Below, one piece after another: positions 12,237-23,726 of a DNA stretch of 64,000 bases (the first letter of the stretch is position 1; each line of letters starts with the position of its first letter). Source of the DNA: Enoplosus armatus. Its lineage: Eukaryota; Chordata; Actinopteri; Centrarchiformes; Enoplosidae. The DNA lies in the NCBI RefSeq assembly GCF_043641665.1, contig NC_092182.1, positions 19,591,241 through 19,655,240 on the forward strand. The letters are read 5' to 3'. Made by a program: the position numbers and the translations under genes. Below the pieces are notes generated by a model. That model saw only the letters and a program-made list of their open reading frames with translations, did not search any database and was not told where the DNA came from.

Positions 12237-13266
12237 CAGGGACGGACTGAGAATGAAAAATGCACCTGAACCACCACCCACACCACACTTAAACAAGATT
12301 ACTGAACTATATTTATACCAATAACCTTAGTAAAATGTTAACATAATAGTATAATGTTAGTATAGTATTAATATATGGATTATATAATGTTAGTATATTT
12401 ATATAATTTCATATTAGTATACTATATAACACAAGTATAATATTAATTCCAATTGGACAAACAGAAGTTACATTTTTATTCCTTCATTAAATCCTTGTGC
12501 AAGAAAAAGGGTCTGCATTGGTGGTTCGTCTGTAATTTGTTTTTAACTTTTTTTAATGTCCCACCACATCCAGGCTGTGATTGATTGGTCAACAAAAAAT
12601 GACGAGCACATCGACTTTATGAAGTTGAACACGTTACAACAAAAGGTGCCTGATATAGCGTTAGATAAATAGCCAGCTGGCCAAACCCTGCTCATGTTGT
12701 TACCTATTATCTTCTGTCTTACCGCTCCAGCTGCTAAACCGTGACAAGCAGTTGAACTGGTATCGCTGGGCTCCATGGACTGCTCTCTCTGCCCTCTCTC
12801 ATCTCTGCCGCCAGTGCCTTCGGGCGCACCGGGCCGAGATGATTGACTGGTAACGGTGCCAAATGAATAATTTGTTATTTTAAAACATTTGGCTGTATCA
12901 GCCTCAAGGGACTTCAACCTCTCCGCTCCCAGCTTCTCAGCACCACGTTTACATTTTCTCTCTTATTGTTTGTCCATCTTGCTCCACTCTCACTATTTAT
13001 GCAAATGTCACCACTTAACACAGATGGGAGAGGGGCGAGGCCCAGGTAAAGTTAGAATGAACTGGAGCAAAAGTAATTGGCTGGTAGAGAGAGGCTGACA
13101 GATATAATACCCAACTGCAGTGGGCCAGCAGCCCACTCGTCTGGGCCCGTCAGCCACACAGCACTTTGTTATTTAAAAATATGTATATTTTGCGTTGCAT
13201 CACCCCCAATTGTCAAGCAGCCCATCGGGAAAACTCCCGGTGCTCCCGATGGCCAATCCGACTATG
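12237..13266. mobile_element. non-autonomous hAT-type DNA transposon, 1030 bp
   Basis: The left end is CAGGGACGGACTG (12237-12249), a classic hAT terminal sequence. The right end (13254-13266, CAATCCGACTATG) is a decayed inverted copy. Both ends are flanked by the same 8 bases CACTGACT (12229-12236 and 13267-13274), the target duplication length of hAT elements. Just inside the right end is CCCATCGGGAAAACTCCCGG followed by TGCTCCCGATGG, a subterminal stretch that I recognise from teleost hAT elements. The body includes an AT-rich part (12295-12450) and a minus-strand ORF of 124 codons (12543-12917) without a recognisable transposase domain. It cannot move itself and is probably old, as the right end has four mismatches. 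Confidence 0.8.
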
Positions 13267-13274
13267 CACTGACT
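13267..13274. repeat. target site duplication, right copy
   Basis: CACTGACT directly follows the right terminus of the hAT-type element and matches 12229-12236. Confidence 0.8.
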
Positions 13275-13770
13275 TGTGATTCATTACACGACTGGGTGCC
13301 AGGGAAGGCAGTGAACTGATATAAAAGGGCTGAGGGAACTCGAGGGAGTGACACAGCATGAGGGATGATTTTATTAATAAAATTATATAAAGTTATTGCA
13401 CTTCATGTGGCTAGGGTACCGGCTAGTGCTATCAGTGCTATTAATGATGTGTGTGAGTGTGGACTTTCTCTCACACACTCACACACAGATGGACTCTGCT
13501 GCTCAAATTAAAGTGTTGATACCAAATATCCAGCAGAGGATTGAAGCCAAGCAGTGTGCCTCTGTACTGGTTAATTACAACGAGCTTTCTTTTTTCATAT
13601 TGCTTTACAGCAATTCAGCAAACTTGCCAAGCTTGCTCTGTCTCATGGCTGCCACTACTCTGCTAATGAAATCAGATTCACCAATAAAATGGTCACTCAC
13701 ATGACATTAAACTGGCAGCTTTGGTCAGTACATTCAGGTAATAAATCATTTTGGACTAATATGGTACAAC

Positions 13771-13920
13771 TATATTTTTGGCTAGACTGCAGCAAAGCGG
13801 GGGCTATAGACATGAAAGTCTGTCCGTGACGTAGTGAGTTACTGAGGAACTGAAGTTACACCATTGGTCGGTCGAGTGTTGGAGTTTCCCCATGGGCCAT
13901 TGCTCTTTCAAAATGATTGG
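13771..13920 (+). repeat. 'GCAGCAAAGCGGG' interspersed repeat, copy 1
   Basis: It shares with 61457-61605 the ordered blocks TTTTTGGCT, GCAGCAAAGCGGGG, GAAAGTCTGTCC, TAGTGAGT, TTGGTCGGTCGAG and TTGCTCTTTCAAAATGA, about 150 bp in the same orientation with many mismatches. After that similarity fades. Family and class are not known to me. Confidence 0.75.
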
Positions 13921-14608
13921 CACGAACTGTCGTTGGTTCATGTTGGTAGGTTCATACATCGCTCGTGCAGCACTGAAGATCTTTAGTCTACGTCCGCTTA
14001 CTACATGGTCTCACCTTGTGTATAAGCTTTGATGAGAGTGGACAATCAGCTCACAAAAACAGCTTCTTTGGCTAATTAAAGGAACCAGTTTTGAGGGCTG
14101 TGCATATACTCATACAATCTGAAGTTACAGTAAGAAATCAGCATTCTATTTTGTGTAGGTTTTGCTCTCTAAGGGTATTGCTAGTGGGATAAGGGCGAAG
14201 TCCTCCGTGGTCCATGCCCCACTGGGTCCGTCTGGATGGCACAGAGACAGTAGAATACCTGATATTCCCCAAGAGGGAATAAAACTAAAAAACAACATAA
14301 ACTACTGCTGGGGGGAAGTAGAGACGATGGTTACGCACTGTAACAGTCCAGCATAGAGCAGAGCAGGAGAGAAAACAGCTCTCCATGTGCCGAGAGGCAC
14401 GAGGGAGAGCACACAGTTAAAGCAAATAACAATCACTCTGACAAAACACTCAAAACAGAGCCAAGGAAAAACAAGAGACATCCCGCAGATAGAAACAAAT
14501 GAAACAGCAGGGGGAGGTAATAGATAATTTCTATGACCATTGTAATTTATGTAACGTGTCTTTAAGTAGGCTGCCCTGAAAAGAGCTCTGTAAATAAAAT
14601 GCATTAAT

Positions 14609-14635
14609 ATTATTATTATTATTATTATTATTATT
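14609..14635. repeat. (ATT)n microsatellite
   Basis: Nine ATT units. Confidence 0.95.
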
Positions 14636-16080
14636 AGAATATTAGAATAAGTAATATGAGTGGAAAGTTTTTTTCTTGCAACTGCATTTAAAACACTTTT
14701 TTTTAACTCAAGCAAGCTTCAGTACATTTTAAGACGAACAAATATTACTGGGACCACTACCTTGACGGTCCAGCCATTTTGACCTTCTTTTCTTGCCAAC
14801 TACTTTTCAAATGTGTGTTGTAATGTAATAGAAAGAGTTGTGGTTCAGCCCAGATAATCCTAAATGGCTGTTGTTAAAGGAAGTGAAGGAGGCAAAAATG
14901 GCACATTCTTTTTCTCCTTGGTCATGTTTCTTTCTCCATTATTTTGACAAAAGCTTTCAGAAATAAATCCATTGTGTGTGTGTGTGAGAGGGAGAGAGAT
15001 AGTTGGACTATGTGTGTAGCATGTGCACATGCATTTATATTTCTGCAACAAAAAGTATAGGTCAAGCTCTTCATTTTTGTTCAACAAAAGGTCTACATCC
15101 TTCTGATAAAGTATAGCCTAATCCTCAAAATAAGCATGCTGTAGTTTTCTATTTGCTGTTTTGTTTCCTTCACTGCAAGCAGATTGCTGGAATAAATCTG
15201 TTTTTAATATGTTTCTGATTCAATACAGTTCCTTCTGTGCCACGTGATTCAAAGTAGTCTCGGGTGGCATAATTTTAATGGCGTGTGTGAGTTTATGAAT
15301 GAGAGGAAAAAGTGTTTGGCCATGGACACGGTCAATCAGACAACAGAAAAATGCACGTACTATGCCTGTTAAAGCAATTCTCCTCGTCGTAATGATCCAA
15401 GCTATAATTAGTCAAATCTAGGTCCAATTGTTACGGCATCACAAGGCTGTCATCAAAGAGGAACAAAACAGCTTAAGAACAGAGGACTGGAAAAAACAGA
15501 AACTGTGACGCTGGTGGACATGGCGTTTAAGGGAACCATATTGAGAAAGCCTTTTGTTTATTCTGCTTTTTCATTTTTTGAAATATTTTTTTAATTATGT
15601 TTTAAATTATGTTATTACGATGTTATGTTGCTCTGTTCTCTCCTATCTGTAATTCCATCTTCTATCTTCTGTCTAAGCTTCTTCAGGTCTGTCTCCCATC
15701 CCAGCACCATCACCTGGTCATTTTAATTTATTTTCTCCCTCTGACTTTCTTCTCTGTCTTTTTCCCCTCCGCTATGCTGCCATTTACTCTCCCGTCTCTC
15801 TTCCCTGTCTCCCGTGGTTTTTACCCTTCCTTCCCTATAGCTGTCTCCACCTAGGCTGTCTCTGATACAGTCACCTTGTTAACACTTTGAAGCTGTTAAG
15901 ATCAGAGATCTTGACAAGCTGCAGTGAAATGTGGCAGGCCTACTCCTGATTACATAGACTTAAATATAAGACAGCCAATTTGCTCCCACTTTGAAACCCT
16001 CAATAAACCAAGGATTCAGTGCAGCCCACGTTCTGTTATCTCCACCGGAAATGTAAAATCGTGCTCTCCAAATGTCTTGT

Positions 16081-16100
16081 TATTCTATTCTATTCTATTC
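16081..16100. repeat. (TATTC)4 short tandem repeat
   Basis: Four perfect pentamer units. Confidence 0.9.
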
Positions 16101-18407
16101 CATTATATTTTTTTATTCTGTCATGTGACGTTATTATATATATTTACTTGCGCTTAGAAGCCTGTAAACATTTAAAATTTAAATTCATGAGCTTGTCATT
16201 AGAACATGTGCAGATGTTTTAAGTTTCTAAAAGTGTCTTTCCAATACCAAATTATCACAAACCACTCTGTCATACATTTATTTAGTCTGAGTTTGTGCTT
16301 CAACATACTTGTAATGTACAAAAGTGCTGACTAAATAAGAAGGAAACTTTCCATCACTGCATGTGAGTCATATGTCATCCCCTTCAGCAGGTTAGCCTAC
16401 AGTGACAGCTAGACACTTTGTTATGACCCAAAGGTGAACCTGACAGGGCATCAACAACCTCACTCTCCCCTGAGTCACCCTACAGCCCTCCACTGTAAAC
16501 CCTAAGGCACTGCTAACTACTACTTTCATGAAGTTGAACTGAAATCCAGACAATGAATCATAATAACTGCTAGGTTATGGTGACAAATACAATATGTTAC
16601 TACTATATTCCTATGCCATATGTATGTTGAGAGAGTTATTGGTCGCAGTAATCACTCTTTCCATACTGGCCGTGAAGTAAATTCTTTGTAGTAAGTAAAT
16701 CCATATTTTCGTTCTGCTCAAAAATGCTTTCCAAAGTTCAGCCGAAGCTTATATGAGGTTTGAGTTAATTATTCGTGCTAAACTTAAAAAAGGGTAACTT
16801 AATCCTTTAACTGAAACAATTTGTATAGTCATTATTTAATCATTAAACATACGTATTAAAACAGTGGAGAAATTGGGTTATCAGGGGTTTTCCAGACCAC
16901 CAAATCAAATGCTGTGGGCTAAAACTTAAGCCCTGTTTTTTTTAATAGCATATATTTGTTTACATTTTGGCAAATAGGTACCATTAAAAGTATGCTGAAT
17001 TAGCTATGAGCAGTCCCTATTTCCTTTTGTGCAAGTCACACTGATCTAAAAATATGTGTATAGTGTGTGTTCAGATTTGACTTAGTTATGACTCCGATGA
17101 GGAGTATGAATTTTTACGCAAGTTGTGGCTGTCATGCACTAAGGGTTTTTGAGTACCTTAATTGCCTCTGTGGGCTGTGTGTCACACCCTGTGCTGCGAC
17201 TCCAACTGCTGACTGTGTTGATAAGCTGGGCCAAGTCCCTGGCCAAATGACAATAACTAACTTCCCATTGTTTTTAGAACACCAGCATTCACCTGTCCCT
17301 TTCACCCCCCACAACTCTCCCATGCGCCTGACAGTTTGAAAACCCCTGGGTTAGCATAATGTTAACAGACCCAAGACATCCTTCTCAAAATGTGTCGATT
17401 AATGAATTTAAGTAATTGTTATGAGCAGTGAAAATGCAATAGTATCTGACCGATACAACACCCTGTGTTTCAGGAATTTCACAAAACACCGAAAATCCGT
17501 ACAGTACCAATCAATTCTGAATGCATACTCCTTCCTGTATTTGTAAGTAGACGTGTGAACCTGCCTTCAAATGTCAATACATTATGTCTGAATGTATGAA
17601 AAAGTAATTCTCCACTAAACAAACGTGTTCTGAGTAAAAACTCTCTCTCAGCAGCCTTGAAAAGGTGGTTATAAAATGTTTGTAGTTTCCTCACAGACTG
17701 GGATCAGCTGCAGTGGTCAGCTTAAATTCAGCCTGTAACAACAGAATCCCATGGTGATATTCACTGTGGTGAAAAAGAGTACTATAATCACTACTGCAAT
17801 CTGTTGTTAGTGACTGAACTCAAGCTGGCCAAAGCCGCTGTTCTGTGTCAATGAGGGAACTGCAAACTTTTTATGACCACCTTTCTATGCTGCAGGGGGA
17901 GTTTTTGATCGTCAAAAGGTAGATTTTGTGTGGAGTATCGATTTAACATTTAGAGTGTTTTTGTGGCTCTGCATGTGTATGTTTTTAGTGTTTATACCCT
18001 TCTCTCAGTACTACTGACCTGGCCCAAACACCACCACTGGTCAAGCAAAAAGGGGTGATACTATATTTTATATTTATCATATTACTGCTACATAACTTAA
18101 AACGCAAAGAGCTCAGAAGATTTGACCGATGAAGCGACTGTGATTTTTGCTTAGCGGTACTGGAGAGTTTGTTTTCTTCTTCTCATGTAAATTTGTTTAG
18201 GGCAAGTTTGCACTCCTGGTTATTTTTTTCTAAGCAAGTGACGTCCTGGCTCTGACCTTTAGTTTGCAGAGAACAACTTAGCTAAGCGTAGTGTGTGTGT
18301 TTTTCAAGCTGCCAACTTGAATCACTCCAGTGAGGATAGACTGACAGACGGATGGGTATATCCAGCCTGAGGGGGGAGAAATAGCATCATCCCAGCAGAA
18401 TGATGAA

Positions 18408-18436
<29 letters not shown>
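18408..18436. repeat. (TG)n microsatellite
   Basis: About 14 TG units, followed by imperfect GT-rich sequence up to about 18500. Confidence 0.95.
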
Positions 18437-18439
<3 letters not shown>

Positions 18440-19083
18440 TGTGTATGTGTGCAAGCACGCACAGTAGGTAGGTGTGTGTGCCTGGGTGTACACACGTACA
18501 GTAGGTAGGAACTTGCATGCGTGGTGCCAGCATTTGTGCAATTGAATTAACACACAATGACAACATTTCGCACACATTCTTGTCTGCAGAATCTAATTTA
18601 GAAATACAGAGGGAGGTTAAGAGAGAGTGTCTGGGGGAAACATATCCAGTGGCGCATGACTATGCACACTTTTATTGGAGGAGTCTCACAGTTTGGACCA
18701 ATGAAACTTCTTTTATTATAACTGAAATATTGATACCATCAAAGTATCCGGCAGTATATTTTCTCTGACTGTTCATGTATTTGTCTTCAGGATGATTCAG
18801 AATGGTGAGAAAAGGCAAAAACAGATAGATAAAAAGGGAGGGGAAAATGGATGAGGGAAGCAATATCAAGGCACAGGCTTGCATTATTCCGTGGTTTTAC
18901 GACAAATACTTAATGAAAACCCCCGCGAGGGTGATAGAAGCCTGTATTTAATTAAGCCTTTATAAAATATTAACCAGGGAGGCCAGGGCGATTTCCCCTC
19001 TCCCCTGGTCTGCTCAGTAGATTGAACCACAGTTACACTGCATAGACAGCTCTGAATTATAATTTCAGATAAAAGGTGAGAGA

Positions 19084-19088
<5 letters not shown>

Positions 19089-19162
<74 letters not shown>
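19089..19162. repeat. compound (TG)24(AG)13 microsatellite
   Basis: 24 TG units run directly into 13 AG units; the longest simple repeat in the window. Confidence 0.95.
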
Positions 19163-19168
<6 letters not shown>

Positions 19169-20167
19169 CAGGTCTAGTGCTCACTAAAGAGCCAAAGGGG
19201 AGGCTGGGATGGGGGACCGATGCTGCTCCTATTGCTGCCTCTGGAATGTCTAATCACATTAGGGGGGGACTATAGCTCTGATTTATAAGGGCTCTTTTAA
19301 GTTCACTTTTCAGCCCCAGCACCTCCATGTCTCTACCTTTTAACAATCTTTGAAATGACTTTGATCTCCTAGTTTGGGCGTCACATCCTGTGAAGGGCAC
19401 AATGTGCAGAAAAGGTGTAAATCATCACTAGAACTGTGGTGTCTTTTTTTTTCATGACAACGATGATGGCTGGTCTGTAGGGAGCTCTGAGAAGGCCTTA
19501 AGCTGCAATTGCTACTGGGGAGTAAGATAAGGGAATGGGTGGAAGAAATGGACTAATTTCTTTTGGTCACGGCTGATGGCCAAATGTCATTTTCTGACAA
19601 CTATCAATTACACAAACCATCAGTATTCACAGCAGCTGAAACTAAATAGAAAATTCCATGCAAAATGTGTGACATAATAATCTCCACCCAAAGGTCCACG
19701 TACTTGTTTTCCTGAACTTTCAACCACATGTAATAGTCTTCATCAATGGATAGAGCTGGCTCAGGTGTCATCACATGATCTAAGTGTGGAATATCGGTTA
19801 TGTGATAACAAGTGGTCATATTTTAGGGGAAGATTATAAGCCCTGATCTCTCTCCGGCTGTCGACTGGCTCCTGGTCGACGACTTTGACCCCTTCCCAAT
19901 CGATGCTGTCTGCTTCAAAATGTTCATAAAAATGAACAAATGTTTTGATCACTACTTCTTAGCCTGCCTTTAAATGTATGCCAACAAAACAGTACATGTA
20001 TTTAATCGAAATCAATTGCAGTAGCTGCAGCAACACAAAGCAATTTCTGAAAAAGGAAGACTTTATTGATTTTATTTTATTTATGTAATACACTTGATTA
20101 TATTAAAGAAAACAATTTTTGAATTCTTACCTCTACATTAAATTCAGTATTTGCTTGTACACCATAA

Positions 20168-20253
20168 GCGCTAGATGCCAGAGAACAAATGTTTGTCATC
20201 CTGATTATCCATTCTTCAATTTTGGTCTATTCTGTACACACGACATCTAGCGC
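20168..20253. repeat. perfect 10-bp inverted repeat pair
   Basis: GCGCTAGATG (20168-20177) and CATCTAGCGC (20244-20253) face each other across 66 bp. Flanks are also partly matched (TAAGCGC against GCGCATAA, and GTACAC near both), as in a tiny MITE remnant, but no target duplication is clear. Confidence 0.55.
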
Positions 20254-20769
20254 ATAAAGAAAATTAGACTTGACTGGATTTCACCTGAGTCCCGTGTTTG
20301 TTTAGGCTGAGACAACAAAACATTTTGGTTAGGAAGAGATCTTGGTTTTGTTTACTTGTTAAAAAAAAATAAACTTGGCCTGTGTTGTGCTTCAAGTCAC
20401 TGTTGACGTTTTCAGTATTTAACCAATTCCCTAAAAAAAAGGAACTTTCGCTGATCCTTACCGTCCTGTAAGTGAAATTAAATTGTGCTTTAGTTGCTCG
20501 GAGCAGACGTTGTAGTGCAAGAGCAAACATTAAAGGGAAAACACATAAAATGTATTGTCTGTGACATTATTTGGGGGATTTGGGAGAAATCACTGTACGT
20601 TTCTAACAAAATCTATTTGCTGTTGCAAATTACTATCATATAAATGTAATATCTAGGAGTTAGGGTTGTTGGTGGTGTTACAATGAAATACATTCAAATA
20701 AACTATATGTAGGCAGTGCCTCCTTTTATTAACTCACTGTCCTCACATTTATTTTGTATCAATCTACAG

Positions 20770-21064
20770 ATCCACACAGACTCTGACGAAGGTGAGGGCA
20801 ACATCAAGTACACTATCTCTGGAGAAGGGGCGGGCTCCATCTTCATCATCGATGAGCTAACAGGAGACATCCATGCCACAGAGAGACTGGACCGAGAAGA
20901 GAAGGCCTTTTACACACTTCGGGCTCAGGCCCGTGACCGGCTCTCCAACGACCCTCTGGAACCGGAGTCAGAGTTTGTCATCAAGGTCCAGGACATCAAC
21001 GACAGTGAGCCCAAGTTCTTGGAGGGTCCCTATATCGGCAGTGTGGCAGAGCTGTCACCCATAG
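20770..21064 (+). CDS. cdh22: cadherin-22 coding exon 2: most of EC1, linker to EC2
   Basis: Acceptor CTACAG precedes 20770 and donor GTAAGG begins at 21065. The length of 295 nt is the standard size of this type II cadherin exon. It encodes residues 78-175 plus the first base of Gly176: the EC1 calcium-binding elements DEGEGN and LDREEK, and the EC1-EC2 linker DINDSEP. It starts in phase 0, directly joining the upstream exon (LYVGK then [10 protein letters not shown]). The linker has Ser where most type II cadherins have Asn (DINDNEP). From memory that Ser is typical of cadherin-22. The EC1 face made here with exon 1 decides type II binding specificity. Confidence 0.93.
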
Positions 21065-22115
21065 GTAAGGCGAGAAACATGTAGTGCAGTCAGACAGGGA
21101 CCATCTGGATAGCTGTTTCAAGCTTTGAGCTCAGGATGGCCCAAAGGTGCACGTACTGTACAGAATGACCAGTTATATTACATCTATTTTCATGATGCAT
21201 AAGTAGGGCCTGTAACGTAATGCTTTGTCCTGGGCTCGGGGGAAGCTTGAAAGTGCCAAGAAGAGCAATATGCTAAAATTCTCCCCCATTGTGGAAATGG
21301 AAATGGGAAAAGGCTGACAGGAGATGTTAGATGAAAATAGATGTGGAGTCAGTGAATTCATTGTGGTTGAGAAGGAAGTAGAATGGTGACATGGACATTT
21401 GAGGAGGATCCCCACATGGACTATGTCAGAGCTATGACCTGTGGTTAGGAATGAGATGGAAAATTACAGAAAGGCTTATAAAGAAAGGAGAGCATTACTC
21501 CCAGATGAGCTTTGTGGCTGTGCTCTGACACACTGTTAAAAGGCAAATGATGAAGAAAGGGAAAGAGGAGCAGAGGAGAGGTGCTTCAGAAGAGTAGATA
21601 ATGGTGAGGGTACACCACATTTTCATGGGGGCTTTTGACATTGAAACTGCAATGATTTTAATCAATGTTTTTATTGTGAGCAACAGCGTTAGTGGCACCC
21701 CATGGCTGCTTAAAATTCTCAGCAAAATGGAAAAGACAGGTGAATGAGGGTGTCAGGGGCTTCATTAGCATGATATTAATGTCAGAGGCACAGCTGATGT
21801 GTAATAAACAAACTGCTGTTTGGCTGCCAAGCGATATCACAATACCATGTGTACTCAGAATGTTGTGTGTGATGCTGGTATGTGTGTGTGTGAGACGCTG
21901 GTATGTGTGTGTATGTTTGTGCATATGCAGTAGACGTGGGGGTGCTTCTTGTTTGAGTGACTCCAGGAGTGGTGCAAAATGTAATGGCTCTTCCCTGTTC
22001 AAGCCTGATTGGAATTAATTCCTGCTTCCTCAGCATGATCCAAACCATGGGCATTTCTGCCTACAGTGCTCTCTAAAACTGAATGGGGTGTGTGTGCAAA
22101 TGTGTGTGAGTGGGT

Positions 22116-22139
22116 GAGAGAGAGAGAGAGAGAGAGAGA
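22116..22139. repeat. (GA)n microsatellite
   Basis: 12 uninterrupted GA units. Confidence 0.95.
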
Positions 22140-23694
22140 TGGGGACAGAGAAATTGAAAGGTAGCAAAAAAAGCGAGAGGAAGAGAATAGAAATAATGCA
22201 GAGACTTAGAACAAGATGCAAAAGAGACGTCGGGAGGCAAGAGAGCTATTATCTCCTCAAGAAAGAGATAAATGGATTCATAGAGACCATGCTTAGTTAA
22301 TGTTAGCTAATGTAATCTGAATGACCATGACCCTTCCACTTTGGCTGCTCCCCCTTGTTCGACCCTGTCGCACCTCAGTCAAATTACGCACTAAATGAGT
22401 GTGCGGTTCATGTTTTAAACATCGTTTTGGAGCACAAGCCCTAATGAGCTAACAGCTACTGCTTAGTCAGGCGTTCTCCTGCCCCGTCCCTGTTTCTTTT
22501 CTTTCCACTGTTCTCCTGTTGAACATCAGCTAAGGCTAGCAGTATTTTTTTGGCATGTCAGTGATAAGGTCACAAGCACAATGACAATAACTGAAGGGAG
22601 GGAAAAGAAAAAAAAGGTGCTGGACAGGCCAGACGGCCACATGTCACTCGCCAGCTCATGGGCTTTTGCTGTGCATTGCATAGCTCAAAAACATCCCTTG
22701 TCTTCAAGTTGAATCTTTTATCAAAGGATATGGCTTGCCATATTTAGTTTTTCTTATTGTCAACAAATACCAAACCAATAAGAATTGACCCTACTAACAA
22801 GTACTGTCCTTGTAACCGAAGCCTGATAAAGCTTATTCCTCTTTCCTGTAAACCTCTATTGTCCATTACAAACCTAAACCATTACAAACCTAACAGTAAG
22901 CCATGCAGTTAGACTGGACATGTTTCTTAATTACGATGAGCATGGACTCTTTAGTTTGTTTTGGGTTAATTCCACATACCCTGTCCTGCTGCCGTAAATA
23001 CACTACAGCACAAATGCGTATTAATCCACAGCTAAAAATAATCCCCACTATTTACTCCTGTTTGAGTAACGTTTTCAGTGACCAGTTGGTTAAAGATATG
23101 AAAGTATTGAGAAACAGACGCAATGCATTGTTGGTTTAAGTCTTTTCATTAGATTTATTAAGAAAACTATAGAAACACCAGCCTCATCCTTTCAAATTAA
23201 ATGTTTTTCCAAAGATTTAATGTTTAGAGCATGTTACATATATTTATTTTGTGCATTGCATTGTCAGATAGTTTTGTCCATAAACACCACAAAAATTTAG
23301 GACATTTTATAAGCATGCTGACATCTTTAATACTGTATACTTGATGTTGATGACGCACTATATTCTCAAAACTGGATTAGAATCAGTACATTTCATGTAA
23401 TTTCAACACAGCTCCTGTGATCTGAAGCAGGTTGCATTTTATGCGGTGAATGGAGCAGGTTGCAAGCATTAGCCACACCAGTGATGTGCTCACTGTGCTG
23501 TTTTACGGTCAACTATACAGCAAACTGCCTTGGAAAACGTGAGGCCATAATAGTAAGAAAATAATCAGTAGTCAGCTGCCTGAGGCTTATTCATTTTTAG
23601 TTATCACTCCTGTCATGTCTCCCAATGAATGTCTTTGTCATAGCTTTACAGCCTCCAACCCCTGTCCCCTCCCTCTTTTTACATAGACTTCCTT

Positions 23695-23725
<31 letters not shown>

Positions 23726-23726
23726 G
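23695..23726. repeat. (TCTG)8 microsatellite
   Basis: Eight perfect tetramer units. Confidence 0.95.

Larger units (their letters stand above)
8017..20769 (+). other. cdh22: cdh22 intron after coding exon 1 (12.75 kb)
   Basis: Bounded by donor GTAAGA and acceptor CTACAG. It contains the hAT-type element 12237-13266, one copy of the GCAGCAAAGCGGG repeat (about 13771-13920), an ATT microsatellite (14609-14635), a TATTC run (16081-16100), GT runs (18408-18436; 19089-19162 with GA) and a 10-bp inverted repeat pair at 20168/20244. No other coding sequence was recognised. Confidence 0.85.

Noticed and set aside
12926..12946. TCAGCACCACG, resembling the left half of an RE1/NRSF silencer
   Set aside because: The right half (GGACAG-type) is missing and the site lies inside the transposon.
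14302..14715. 137-codon minus-strand ORF
   Set aside because: Its middle is the ATT microsatellite read as poly-Ile; no gene features.
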